The translations under genes and the position numbers were made by a program. A DNA stretch of 18,704 nt from an uncultured Faecalibacterium sp. (GTDB lineage: Bacteria; Bacillota; Clostridia; Oscillospirales; Ruminococcaceae): NCBI GenBank assembly GCA_934553285.1, contig CAKTFD010000037.1, forward strand, positions 1 to 18,704. Direction: 5' to 3'. Positions 7,502 through 14,655 of the stretch are shown piece by piece. Each line of letters opens with the position of its first letter. The first letter of the stretch is position 1. The notes beneath the pieces are model-generated. The model saw only the letters and a list, made by a program, of their open reading frames with translations, was not told where the DNA came from and made no database searches.

Positions 7502-9832
7502 ATGAAGAGCACGATTTCGCGCCGCAACTTTTTGCGGAACATCGCTGCCGCAGGCAGCGGTGCCGCTGCGCTGGGGCTGCTGGCAGGCTGCAACTCCGGC
7601 AGTTCTGCGGCTTCCGGCAGCGCCGCTGCACAGGATAAGTACACCCCGGGCACCTACTCTGCCTCCAAGACCATCTCCTATGCGGAGATCGCGGTTTCCA
7701 TGACCTTTGATGCCAACAGCATCACGGCCTGTGAGATCACTTCTTCCGGTGCGCAGGATCTGCTGACCGAGGAGAAAAAGACCGCCATGGCCAAGGCCAT
7801 CGTGGAAGGCCAGAGCGCCGATGTGGACGCAGTGACCAGCTGCACGCTGGTGGCCTCTGTGGGCGCTGTGCAGGAGTGTGTGGCCGATTGTATCGCACAG
7901 GCCATGGGCACCGAGGTGGAAAAGCCGGAAACGGCTGAGGTGACCGGCCGTGTGGCAGGCTACTGCGGCCCCGGCGACTGGCTGGGCGAGGCACCGGCAG
8001 ACCCCGACAAGTACGAGGATGCCGGTACCTATGATGTGATCGTTGTGGGCGGCGGCCATGCAGGCGTGGGCGCAGCCTTTGGCGCTGTGGACGAGGGCGC
8101 TACTGTGGCGGTCATCGAAAAGCAGGCATGGGGCAACTTTGTGGATCTGGACGGCAGCGGCTCCAACATGAGCGGCTGGTACGGCGAGGACATCGGCCAT
8201 GTCAACTCCAAGCTGCTGATCGAGCGCGGCTACGGCCCCTATGATACCGGTGCCATCACCTCCGAGTTCTGCAAGCGCGCAGCCGGCCGTGTGAACCCCG
8301 AGATCATCAAGAACTTTGTACAGTATTCCGGCCAGATGTTCGACCGCTACGAGGAGATCTACGACTCCTACGAGGCCGAGCGCAAGGCCAACGACAGCGA
8401 TGTGTATCTGGCGGATACCGCTGTTATCGTGCCCAAGGCCACCGGCGACGGCAAGACCGGCGACCAGTGGGTGGATGGCGAGCCTGCAGGCGGTGCAGGC
8501 CACTACGATCTGAGCGATATGTTCTCTTATCCCATGTGCAACACGCAGGCTGCCTACGGCCAGCACAAGGCCAGCTACCCCATCAGCTGCGGCGGCTACC
8601 TGACCTGGCCCTGCAATGCGCAGTTCTACGGCTATCAGGGCAACAACATCGAGTTTATCCATAAGTACATCGTCAAGTATGTGCAGGAGACCCCCAACTG
8701 TGCATGGGATTTTGAGCGCGAGGGCATCAAGCTGATCCAGGACGAGAGCGGCAAGGTGACCGGCGTGTACGCCAAGGGCAGCGATGGCACCTACTACCGC
8801 TACAACTGCAACAAGGGCGTTATCCTGTGCGCAGGCGACTTTATCGGCAACCCCGAGATGTGCTGGGCACTGCTGAACGAGGGCATGGAATGGGCAGAGC
8901 GCAACGGCGCTACCGCCGACAGCTGGGCCTCTGCAGGCAGCCGCAACGGCCAGGGCCACAAGATGGCCTGCTGGGCAGGCGGCATGATCGAGCCGACTCC
9001 CCGTGGATGGATGGGCATCGGCGGCGGCGCTTCCGGCCCTTGGGGCACGGCTCCCATGCTGATGCTGAACAGCCGCGGCAAGCGCTTTATGAACGAGGGC
9101 GCTATTGCCCAGATGCAGGCTACCTGCCTGCGTCAGCCCGCAGGCCTGGCCTGCTATGTCACCGATGCCAACTGGGCCAAGACCCTGAAGGCTGCGCCGC
9201 TGGACCACGGTGCCCCCAACTTTGGTATGCAGGACTACTGGGATAAGGTAGAGCAGGACATGAACAACACCGTGTCCGGCCAGGCCAACACCATCACCAT
9301 TGCAAACCTGGCCGAGCGCACCCAGATGGCCGGTACCATCTACCGTGCCGACACGCTGGACGAACTGGCAGACCTGCTGGGCTACAAGGGCGCAGCCAAG
9401 CAGAACTTCCTGGACTCCATCGCACACTACAATGAACTGTGCTATGCTGGCGTGGACAGCGACTACGGCAAGGACGCACCCTATATGGTGCCTATTGATA
9501 CCGCCCCCTTCTTTGGCGGCACCAGCTCTACCAGCCACGGCGCAAACCCGATGATGGTCACCATGAGCGGCGTTATCACCGATGAGACCCAGAACGTCCT
9601 GAACAAGGACTGGGAGCCGATCGAGGGCCTGTATGTGGCCGGCAACTGCCTGGGCGGCCGTTACGGCTTTGGCTACAGCACCCCCTTTGCCGGCAACTCG
9701 GTCGGCATGGCTATGACCCACGGCTGGACTGCCGCGCGTCAGGTGGCTTCGGACAAGAAGTTCCTGGGCGAGCCGGTGGAAGCCATGGAGGCACCTGCAG
9801 GCGGCCCCGGCGGTCCCGGCGGCCCCCACTAA
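7502..9832 (+). CDS. Exported FMN/FAD flavoprotein reductase (fumarate/urocanate reductase-like)
   Basis: The product has 776 residues. The signal has a twin-arginine motif SRRNFLR (6-12) and a lipobox ending LLAGC (C30), so it is probably a Tat-exported lipoprotein. An FMN-binding domain spans about 47-135 with VDAVTSCT (108-115), where T115 would take the covalent FMN added by ApbE. An FAD-binding domain starts at YDVIVVGGGHAGVGAA (177-192) with the acidic strand end VIEK (204-207). It closes with EGLYVAGNCLGGRYGFGY and an AGNS segment near the C-terminus, which ends in GGP repeats. The family reduces external acceptors such as fumarate, urocanate or other unsaturated acids. The residues here do not fix the substrate, and the usual NRLGGN arginine motif is absent. 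The ATG at 7502 follows AAAGAGG. A LysR gene is divergent, and a terminator follows directly. Confidence 0.9.
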   Translation: MKSTISRRNFLRNIAAAGSGAAALGLLAGCNSGSSAASGSAAAQDKYTPGTYSASKTISYAEIAVSMTFDANSITACEITSSGAQDLLTEEKKTAMAKAIVEGQSADVDAVTSCTLVASVGAVQECVADCIAQAMGTEVEKPETAEVTGRVAGYCGPGDWLGEAPADPDKYEDAGTYDVIVVGGGHAGVGAAFGAVDEGATVAVIEKQAWGNFVDLDGSGSNMSGWYGEDIGHVNSKLLIERGYGPYDTGAITSEFCKRAAGRVNPEIIKNFVQYSGQMFDRYEEIYDSYEAERKANDSDVYLADTAVIVPKATGDGKTGDQWVDGEPAGGAGHYDLSDMFSYPMCNTQAAYGQHKASYPISCGGYLTWPCNAQFYGYQGNNIEFIHKYIVKYVQETPNCAWDFEREGIKLIQDESGKVTGVYAKGSDGTYYRYNCNKGVILCAGDFIGNPEMCWALLNEGMEWAERNGATADSWASAGSRNGQGHKMACWAGGMIEPTPRGWMGIGGGASGPWGTAPMLMLNSRGKRFMNEGAIAQMQATCLRQPAGLACYVTDANWAKTLKAAPLDHGAPNFGMQDYWDKVEQDMNNTVSGQANTITIANLAERTQMAGTIYRADTLDELADLLGYKGAAKQNFLDSIAHYNELCYAGVDSDYGKDAPYMVPIDTAPFFGGTSSTSHGANPMMVTMSGVITDETQNVLNKDWEPIEGLYVAGNCLGGRYGFGYSTPFAGNSVGMAMTHGWTAARQVASDKKFLGEPVEAMEAPAGGPGGPGGPH

Positions 9833-9859
9833 ACAGCGTTCTTCTTTTTCTTCTTTTGG

Positions 9860-9888
9860 GGGAAGCCCGCACAGGGCTTCCCTTTTTA
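9860..9888 (+). terminator. Intrinsic terminator of the flavoprotein gene
   Basis: GGGAAGCCC (9860-9868) pairs perfectly with GGGCTTCCC (9874-9882) around a five-base loop, and TTTTTA follows. The flavoprotein gene is thus a single-gene transcript, and the next gene needs its own promoter. Confidence 0.92.
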
Positions 9889-9906
9889 TATGAAAGCGCG
9901 TATACT
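9878..9906 (+). promoter_or_regulatory. Possible promoter of the HemW-like gene
   Basis: TATACT at 9901-9906 is a good -10 box 30 bases before the start codon. The -35 position at 17-base spacing (TTCCCT, 9878-9883) is poor and lies in the terminator's 3' arm. Confidence 0.42.
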
Positions 9907-9935
9907 GAAACAAAAACACGACAAGGAGCATCACC

Positions 9936-11024
9936 ATGGCAAAACCGCTGGTTCTGGACCTGCACATCCCTTACTGCATCCGTCCGGAAAATTATCTCCC
10001 GCATTTTTATGCAGTTGGTTCCAATGCTGAAAAAAATGCCTATATGGAAGCCCTCCGGCGTGAGGTGCTCTCCTACGAAGGGGAACTGGAGGACTATGAG
10101 ATCCGTGCCGTCCACCTGAGCGGCGGCAGCGCCAGTGTGATGGCACCGGATCTGCTGGGTGAGGTGCTGCGTACGGTGCGGCAGCATCTGCCGGTGGCAC
10201 AGGGCGCAGAGTTCAGCTACGATGCGCAGCCGGTCACCATCGGCACGCCCTCTCTTACCGGTATCGCGTCCGGCCACCCCAACCGGGTCGAGCTGATGAT
10301 GCGTGCGGGCAGCGATGCCGAACTGCAGGCGCTGGGCTGTGCCCATACCGTGCAGAATATCCGCAACGCGATGCTGTTTTTTGCCAAGTTCCATCTGAAC
10401 AATGTGGGGCTTACCCTGAACTACGGCATTCCGGGGCAGACGGAGCAGAGCTGGCATAACAGCCTGCATGCAGCGGTCATCATGCAGCCGGGGCATATCA
10501 CCGCTGCGCCGCTGACCGTTACGGACGCAGAGGGGATGCCCGGGCAGGAAGCCCGGCGGGCAATGTTCCTCCACGCCTGTGACTATCTGACCGAGAACGG
10601 CTACCAGATGTATGCGGCAGGCTGCTTTGCCCGCCCGGGCTACGAGTACCGCGCCCGCGCTATGGAGTGGAACGGGGATGCGGTCATCGGCATGGGGGTC
10701 AACGGCGGCTCGGTATACGATGGATATGCGGTGCGCAACACCAACAACCTCAAACTGTATATTCGGAACGCCGGGGATTTTGAAAAACTGACGGCGCAGG
10801 CGGTGCACCTGGATGAAAATGCCCTGATGCTGCGTTACCTGCGGGGCCGGATGCAGCTGGCAGACGGTGTAACAGAGGAGCTGTTTGCAAACCGTTTTGG
10901 CAGAGAGGTGCCTGCGGAGTTTTCCACGCTGCTGGACAGGGCTGTGGAAAACGGCAGCGCTCTGCGTACGGCGGACGGCTGGAAGCCCCTCCCGGAGGGG
11001 TGGTTCCGGGGAGATCTCCTTTGA
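9936..11024 (+). CDS. HemW/HemN-like protein lacking the radical-SAM cysteine triad
   Basis: The product has 362 residues and follows the whole HemW/HemN plan. LDLHIPYC (7-14) matches the family's LYIHIPFC. LSGGSASVM (61-69) matches the GGGTP segment. NRVELMMRAGSDAELQALG (116-134) and LNYGIPGQTEQSW (161-173) match later barrel strands. A HemN_C-like helical domain lies at about 290-350. The cluster motif CxxxCxYC is broken: C14 and Y20 remain, but the other two positions are E18 and L21. It therefore cannot bind a normal radical-SAM 4Fe-4S cluster. It may be a pseudoenzyme, perhaps still binding haem as HemW does, or a diverged enzyme using other ligands. The ATG at 9936 follows AAGGAG. No frameshift or internal stop is seen, so it is not a decayed gene. 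Confidence 0.8.
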   Translation: MAKPLVLDLHIPYCIRPENYLPHFYAVGSNAEKNAYMEALRREVLSYEGELEDYEIRAVHLSGGSASVMAPDLLGEVLRTVRQHLPVAQGAEFSYDAQPVTIGTPSLTGIASGHPNRVELMMRAGSDAELQALGCAHTVQNIRNAMLFFAKFHLNNVGLTLNYGIPGQTEQSWHNSLHAAVIMQPGHITAAPLTVTDAEGMPGQEARRAMFLHACDYLTENGYQMYAAGCFARPGYEYRARAMEWNGDAVIGMGVNGGSVYDGYAVRNTNNLKLYIRNAGDFEKLTAQAVHLDENALMLRYLRGRMQLADGVTEELFANRFGREVPAEFSTLLDRAVENGSALRTADGWKPLPEGWFRGDLL

Positions 11025-11043
11025 GTGTAGAATGAGTGTAGAA
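11022..11043 (+). repeat. Perfect tandem 11-bp repeat at the HemW-like stop codon
   Basis: TGAGTGTAGAA occurs twice without a gap (11022-11032 and 11033-11043). The first copy begins with the stop codon of the HemW-like gene and the second gives an extra TGA in another frame. It looks like a small slippage duplication with no clear role. Confidence 0.8.
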
Positions 11044-11052
11044 TAAAATAAG

Positions 11053-11100
11053 AAAGCATCTGCAGCGCGGAAAACTTTTTGCTGCAGATGTTTTTTGTTT
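11053..11100 (+). terminator. Intrinsic terminator of the HemW-like gene
   Basis: CATCTGCAGC (11057-11066) pairs with GCTGCAGATG (11081-11090), extended by AAAG against the T-run. TTTTTTGTTTT follows. Its arm resembles that of the terminator at 6345-6388 (GCATTTGCAGC against GCATCTGCAGC). Confidence 0.9.
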
Positions 11101-11117
11101 TAGCGGTGCACGCGCTC

Positions 11118-11155
11118 TGGCATCGCGCAGCAATGGCGGAGGGCGGCTGCCCCCA
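11118..11155 (-). repeat. Degenerate copy of the intergenic palindromic repeat
   Basis: TGGCATCGCGCAGCAATG at 11118-11135, then a GAGGG-rich stretch, closely matches the reverse complement of the central part of the repeat at 18346-18420. The central hairpin CATCGC-gca-GCAATG has one mismatch. The outer arms are lost, so this is a partial, inverted copy. Confidence 0.55.
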
Positions 11156-11213
11156 AATGCTTTGTGAGTTTTTACAATTTATGGCATATGCTCAAAAAAT
11201 TTCCTCTGAGTGG

Positions 11214-11242
11214 TTGACGGGAACAGGGCTGGCATGTATACT
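11214..11242 (+). promoter_or_regulatory. Promoter of the DUF1538-PII unit
   Basis: TTGACG (11214-11219) and TATACT (11237-11242) are separated by 17 bases, the best sigma-A-type promoter in the window. Transcription would start near 11249 and give a leader of about 45 bases. Confidence 0.85.
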
Positions 11243-11292
11243 ATAAATATATCTTGTATAAAAGTGTACAAACAGGATACTTATGAAAGGCG

Positions 11293-12843
11293 GTGGACAT
11301 CATTCTCAGACAATCGCTCCCCAAGCTGCGGGAAAAGCTGCTGGAGGCGCTGCAGGCAGTGCTGCCCATTGTGGCGATCGTGCTGGTGCTCTGCTTTACG
11401 GTAGCGCCGGTCTCGCCCAGCATCCTGCTGTGTTTTTTGCTGGGTGCTGCCATGATCGTGGTGGGCATCATGTTCTTTACCCTGGGCGCAGAGATGAGCA
11501 TGACCCCTATGGGCGAACGGGTCGGCGCGGTCATCACCCGCAGCCGCAGCCTGCCGCTCATCCTGGGGCTTGGCTTTCTGCTGGGCTTCCTGATCACCAT
11601 CTCGGAGCCGGATCTGCAGGTGCTTGCAGACCAGGTGCCCTCCATCCCCAGCACGACCCTGATCCTCTCGGTGGCGGCGGGGGTAGGCCTGTTTCTGGTC
11701 TTTTCCTTCCTGCGTATGCTCATCGGCATCTCGCTGCCTAAGCTGCTGGTGCTGTTTTACGGCCTGATCTTTGCGCTGGCGGCCTTTGTGCCCAAGGAGT
11801 TCCTCGCGGTGGCGTTCGACTCCGGCGGCGTTACCACCGGCCCCATGACGGTGCCCTTTATCATGGCGCTGGGCGTGGGTGTGTCTGCCATCCGCAGCGA
11901 CCGCCACGCGGCGGACGACAGCTTTGGTCTGGTGGCCATGTGCTCCATCGGCCCCATCCTTGCGGTGCTGACCCTTGGCATCGCTTTCCGCGCGGCGGAC
12001 AGCACCTACATCCCGCCCATCCTGCCGGAGGTGGCAGACTCGGTGGAGCTGTGGCAGCTGTTCCGGGAAGGGCTGCCCACCTATCTGGCCGAGATCGCCC
12101 GCTCTCTGCTGCCCATCGTGCTGATGTTTGGGGCATTCCAGCTGGCAGCCCTGCGGCTGGACCGCCGCACCCTGGGGCGCATCGGCGTGGGCCTGGTGTA
12201 TACCTATATCGGGCTGGTGCTCTTCCTCACCGGTGCAAACGTAGGCTTTATGCCTGCCGGTAACTACCTGGGGCAGGTGCTTGCCGGATGCGGGATGCGC
12301 TGGGTGCTGATCCCCATCGGGATGCTCATCGGCTACTTCATCGTCAAGGCGGAGCCTGCGGTCTACGTGCTGAACAAACAGGTGGAAGAGGTGACCGATG
12401 GTGCCATCTCGGCACAGGCCATGGGCATGGCGCTTTCGGTGGGCGTATCCGTTTCGGTAGGGCTTGCCATGGTGCGGGTGCTTACCGGTATTTCGATTTT
12501 GTGGTTCCTGGTGCCGGGCTATGTGTTCGCCATCAGCATCTCCTTTGTGGTGCCCAAGCTGTTTACCGCCATCGCTTTTGACGCGGGCGGCGTGGCCTCC
12601 GGCCCCATGACCGCTACCTTCCTGCTGCCGCTGGCACAGGGTGCCTGTGTGGCGGTGGGCGGCAATATCGTCACCGATGCCTTTGGCGTGGTGGCCATGG
12701 TCGCCATGACCCCGCTCATCACGGTGCAGCTGATGGGCCTGGTAGCGCAGCTGCGCACCCGCAAGGCGCGCCGCGCCCAGCCTGCTGCCGTGCTGGCCAC
12801 TGTGTTTGCAGACTGGCCGGATGACGCCATCATTGAGCTGTAA
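11293..12843 (+). CDS. DUF1538 membrane protein, duplicated domain (putative transporter)
   Basis: The product has 516 residues and is mostly hydrophobic, with two copies of one domain. Matching motif pairs are SEPDLQVL/AEPAVYVL (104-111 and 353-360), FDSGGVTTGPMT/FDAGGVASGPMT (175-186 and 429-440) and DSFGLVAM/DAFGVVAM (209-216 and 462-469). The repeated small-residue GGV-GPMT loops inside membrane regions look like substrate or ion re-entrant loops, as in transporters; that is an inference. DUF1538 has no established function known to me. Only 12 bases separate it from a PII-like gene, suggesting control by that protein. The start is uncertain. GTG 11293 is the first in-frame start after TGA 11284-11286, and its nearest purine-rich site GAAAGG (11285-11290) is unusually close. 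A weaker internal GTG lies at 11359. Confidence 0.85.
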   Translation: MDIILRQSLPKLREKLLEALQAVLPIVAIVLVLCFTVAPVSPSILLCFLLGAAMIVVGIMFFTLGAEMSMTPMGERVGAVITRSRSLPLILGLGFLLGFLITISEPDLQVLADQVPSIPSTTLILSVAAGVGLFLVFSFLRMLIGISLPKLLVLFYGLIFALAAFVPKEFLAVAFDSGGVTTGPMTVPFIMALGVGVSAIRSDRHAADDSFGLVAMCSIGPILAVLTLGIAFRAADSTYIPPILPEVADSVELWQLFREGLPTYLAEIARSLLPIVLMFGAFQLAALRLDRRTLGRIGVGLVYTYIGLVLFLTGANVGFMPAGNYLGQVLAGCGMRWVLIPIGMLIGYFIVKAEPAVYVLNKQVEEVTDGAISAQAMGMALSVGVSVSVGLAMVRVLTGISILWFLVPGYVFAISISFVVPKLFTAIAFDAGGVASGPMTATFLLPLAQGACVAVGGNIVTDAFGVVAMVAMTPLITVQLMGLVAQLRTRKARRAQPAAVLATVFADWPDDAIIEL

Positions 12844-12855
12844 AGGAGGCAGAAC

Positions 12856-13554
12856 GTGAGCAGTTTGTTCCTGATGATAACCATCACCGACCGCCGTTCC
12901 ACCGATGGCTTTCTGCAGCTGTATAAAAGCCACGGCGTAACGGTGAGTATGCGCACCGTAGGCTCCGGCACCGCAGTGCAGGAGACCCTTTCCACCCTGG
13001 GGCTGGAAAAAAGCGAAAAGGCGGTGCTGCTGGCGGTGGTGACGGCGGACAGCTGGAAAAAGATCCAGCAGGATCTGCGCCGCAAAATGCAGATCGATGT
13101 GCCGGGCACCGGCATTGCGTTCATCGTGCCGCTGAGCAGCATCGGCGGCAAACGGGCGCTGATGTTCCTTACTGAGCACCAGCCCCTTAGCTGGAAGGAG
13201 GAAAGCACCTTGAAGGATACCCGCTACGAACTGCTGCTGGTGGTGGCAAACCAGGGCTACACCGGCTCCATCATGGATGCCGCCCGCAGCGCCGGGGCAG
13301 GCGGCGGCACGGTGATCCACGCAAAGGGCACCGGCATGGAGGGGGCAGCCCCCTTCCTGGGGATGGAGCTGGTCAACGAAAAGGAGCTTGTGCTCATCGT
13401 CAGCCGCACCCCGCAGAAAAACACCATCATGAAAGCCATCATGGAGGGGGCAGGCCCCAAGGCGGGAGCCATCGTCTTTTCGCTGCCGGTCACCGATACC
13501 GCAGGCCTGCGCCTGATGGAAGAGGACGAACCGCAGCCGGAGACCGCCCTGTAA
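12856..13554 (+). CDS. Tandem PII-like (GlnB superfamily) regulator
   Basis: The product has 232 residues, twice the size of a normal PII. The C-terminal half is a clear PII fold: ELLLVVANQGYTGSIMDAAR (125-144), GAGGGTVIHAKGTG (147-160), then ELVLIVSRTPQKNTIMKAI (177-195) and GAIVFSLPV (204-212). The N-terminal half repeats the plan more weakly: LFLMITIT, GVTVSMRTVGSGTA (27-40), KAVLLAVVTADSWKKI (55-70), GIAFIVPL (86-93). The loop in the T-loop position is short, so GlnD-style uridylylation is unlikely. PII proteins sense ATP, ADP and 2-oxoglutarate or other small molecules and gate membrane transporters. Here the partner should be the DUF1538 protein just upstream. The GTG start at 12856 has an excellent AAGGAGG at 12843-12849. 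A strong terminator follows. Confidence 0.85.
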   Translation: MSSLFLMITITDRRSTDGFLQLYKSHGVTVSMRTVGSGTAVQETLSTLGLEKSEKAVLLAVVTADSWKKIQQDLRRKMQIDVPGTGIAFIVPLSSIGGKRALMFLTEHQPLSWKEESTLKDTRYELLLVVANQGYTGSIMDAARSAGAGGGTVIHAKGTGMEGAAPFLGMELVNEKELVLIVSRTPQKNTIMKAIMEGAGPKAGAIVFSLPVTDTAGLRLMEEDEPQPETAL

Positions 13555-13575
13555 TACCATAAAAACCTGATACAG

Positions 13576-13618
13576 GATCCGCATTTATCGCCGAAGGCTT
13601 GATAAATGCGGATCTTTT
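13576..13618 (+). terminator. Intrinsic terminator of the DUF1538-PII unit
   Basis: A perfect 14-pair stem joins GATCCGCATTTATC (13576-13589) and GATAAATGCGGATC (13601-13614), with a small GCC-GAA-GGC hairpin inside the loop, followed by TTTT. The 3' arm also carries the -35 box of the next promoter. Confidence 0.92.
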
Positions 13619-13627
13619 CGTTATCAT
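13599..13627 (+). promoter_or_regulatory. Promoter of the YitT-family gene, inside a terminator arm
   Basis: TTGATA (13599-13604) and TATCAT (13622-13627) are 17 bases apart, each with five of six consensus bases. The -35 box overlaps the 3' arm of the upstream terminator. A second AT-rich stretch (TATAAG, 13630-13635) is an alternative -10. Confidence 0.6.
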
Positions 13628-13666
13628 AGTATAAGATACTTCAACTATAGATAAAGGAAGATGAAG

Positions 13667-14545
13667 ATGACGCAATTAACACGCAAACAACAGCAGGTAT
13701 TCAATGCGGTGTCCATCGTGGTGGGCAACGCAATGTATGCGCTGACTGTGGTATTGTTTCTGATGCAATCCGGCCTGATCACCGGTGGTGCCACCGGCAT
13801 CGCGCTGGCCTTTAACAAGGTCACCGGCCTGCCGGTGTCGGGGGTGCTGTTCGTGGTCAACATGGCCATGCTGCTGCTGGGCTGGTGGGTGCTGGGCCGC
13901 CGCTTTGCCCTGAACACCCTGGCCAGCACCGTGCTCAGCCCGTTTTTTATGGCCCTGTGGGAGCAGCTGCTGGGCGGCATTGTGCTGACCGATGACCTGG
14001 TGCTCAACACCGTTTTTGCCGGTTTTGGCATCGGCATCTCGCTGGGCATCACCATCCGCGCCGGTGCCTCCACCGGCGGCATGGATATCCCCCCGCTGGT
14101 GCTGAACAAGTGGTTCCACCTGCCGGTCTCCAGCACCATGATGGCCTTCGATTTTATCATTCTGGCGGCGCAGGCGGCGTTCAGCCCGGTGCAGCAGTCC
14201 CTGTATGGTGTGGTGCTGGCCATCATCTACACCATCGTGCTGGATAAGGTACTCATGCTGGGTACTACCCGCACCGAGGTCAAGATCATCAGCGCAAAGT
14301 CGGACGAGATCTGCAAAGCCATCTTTGATCAGCTGGATCGCGGCGTGACCATCCTCCACGGCGAGGGCGGCTACCTGCGGGAGCCGGAATCGGTGCTGCT
14401 GAGCGTAGTTTCCAACCGGCAGCTGCCCCGGCTGGAAAAGCTGGCCCACGCCATCGACCCCACCTGTTTTATGATCGTGAGCCATGTTACCGAGGTCAGC
14501 GGGCGCGGCTTCTCGCTGGAAAAGGACTACCAGGCGGAGGAGTAA
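13667..14545 (+). CDS. YitT-family membrane protein (DUF161 + DUF2179)
   Basis: The product has 292 residues from this start. The first two thirds are hydrophobic, about five membrane segments, with the family signatures LITGGATGIAL near residue 37 and IRAGASTGGMDIPPL near 139-153. The last third (about 208-285) is a soluble DUF2179 domain: VKIISAKSDEICKAIF, RGVTILHGEGGYL and ACT-like strands ending in CFMIVSHVTEVSGRGF. YitT proteins are widespread in Firmicutes and their role is not firmly established; transport or a link to metabolite sensing has been suggested. ATG 13667 lies eight bases after AAGGA, whereas ATG 13661 is only two bases away, so I prefer the later start. The gene is alone, with its own promoter. 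Confidence 0.9.
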   Translation: MTQLTRKQQQVFNAVSIVVGNAMYALTVVLFLMQSGLITGGATGIALAFNKVTGLPVSGVLFVVNMAMLLLGWWVLGRRFALNTLASTVLSPFFMALWEQLLGGIVLTDDLVLNTVFAGFGIGISLGITIRAGASTGGMDIPPLVLNKWFHLPVSSTMMAFDFIILAAQAAFSPVQQSLYGVVLAIIYTIVLDKVLMLGTTRTEVKIISAKSDEICKAIFDQLDRGVTILHGEGGYLREPESVLLSVVSNRQLPRLEKLAHAIDPTCFMIVSHVTEVSGRGFSLEKDYQAEE

Positions 14546-14558
14546 GTGGAAAACGGAT

Positions 14559-14601
14559 TTTTGCAAGGCTCTTGCAAAACGGCCCCGGTTTGGGGTATAG
14601 T
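14559..14601 (+). promoter_or_regulatory. Promoter with overlapping inverted repeat before the DUF1858 gene
   Basis: TTGCAA (14572-14577) and TATAGT (14596-14601) are 18 bases apart and make a usable promoter. A perfect 9-bp inverted repeat, TTTTGCAAG (14559-14567) with CTTGCAAAA (14571-14579), has a three-base centre, and its right arm contains the -35 box. No U-tract follows, so it looks more like an operator than a terminator. Confidence 0.65.
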
Positions 14602-14655
14602 ATAGAGGAACAGTAGGTTATACTGCAATTTACCGGATAAGAAAGGAAAGCCATC

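Noticed and set aside
7385..9967. 860-codon minus-strand open frame covering the whole flavoprotein gene
   Set aside because: Long antisense frames are common opposite GC-rich, codon-biased genes. The translation has no recognisable domain, while the plus strand is a clear flavoprotein.
11281..13584. 767-codon minus-strand open frame opposite the DUF1538-PII unit
   Set aside because: Its translation is rich in His, Gln and Arg, low in complexity and without domains, typical of an antisense shadow.
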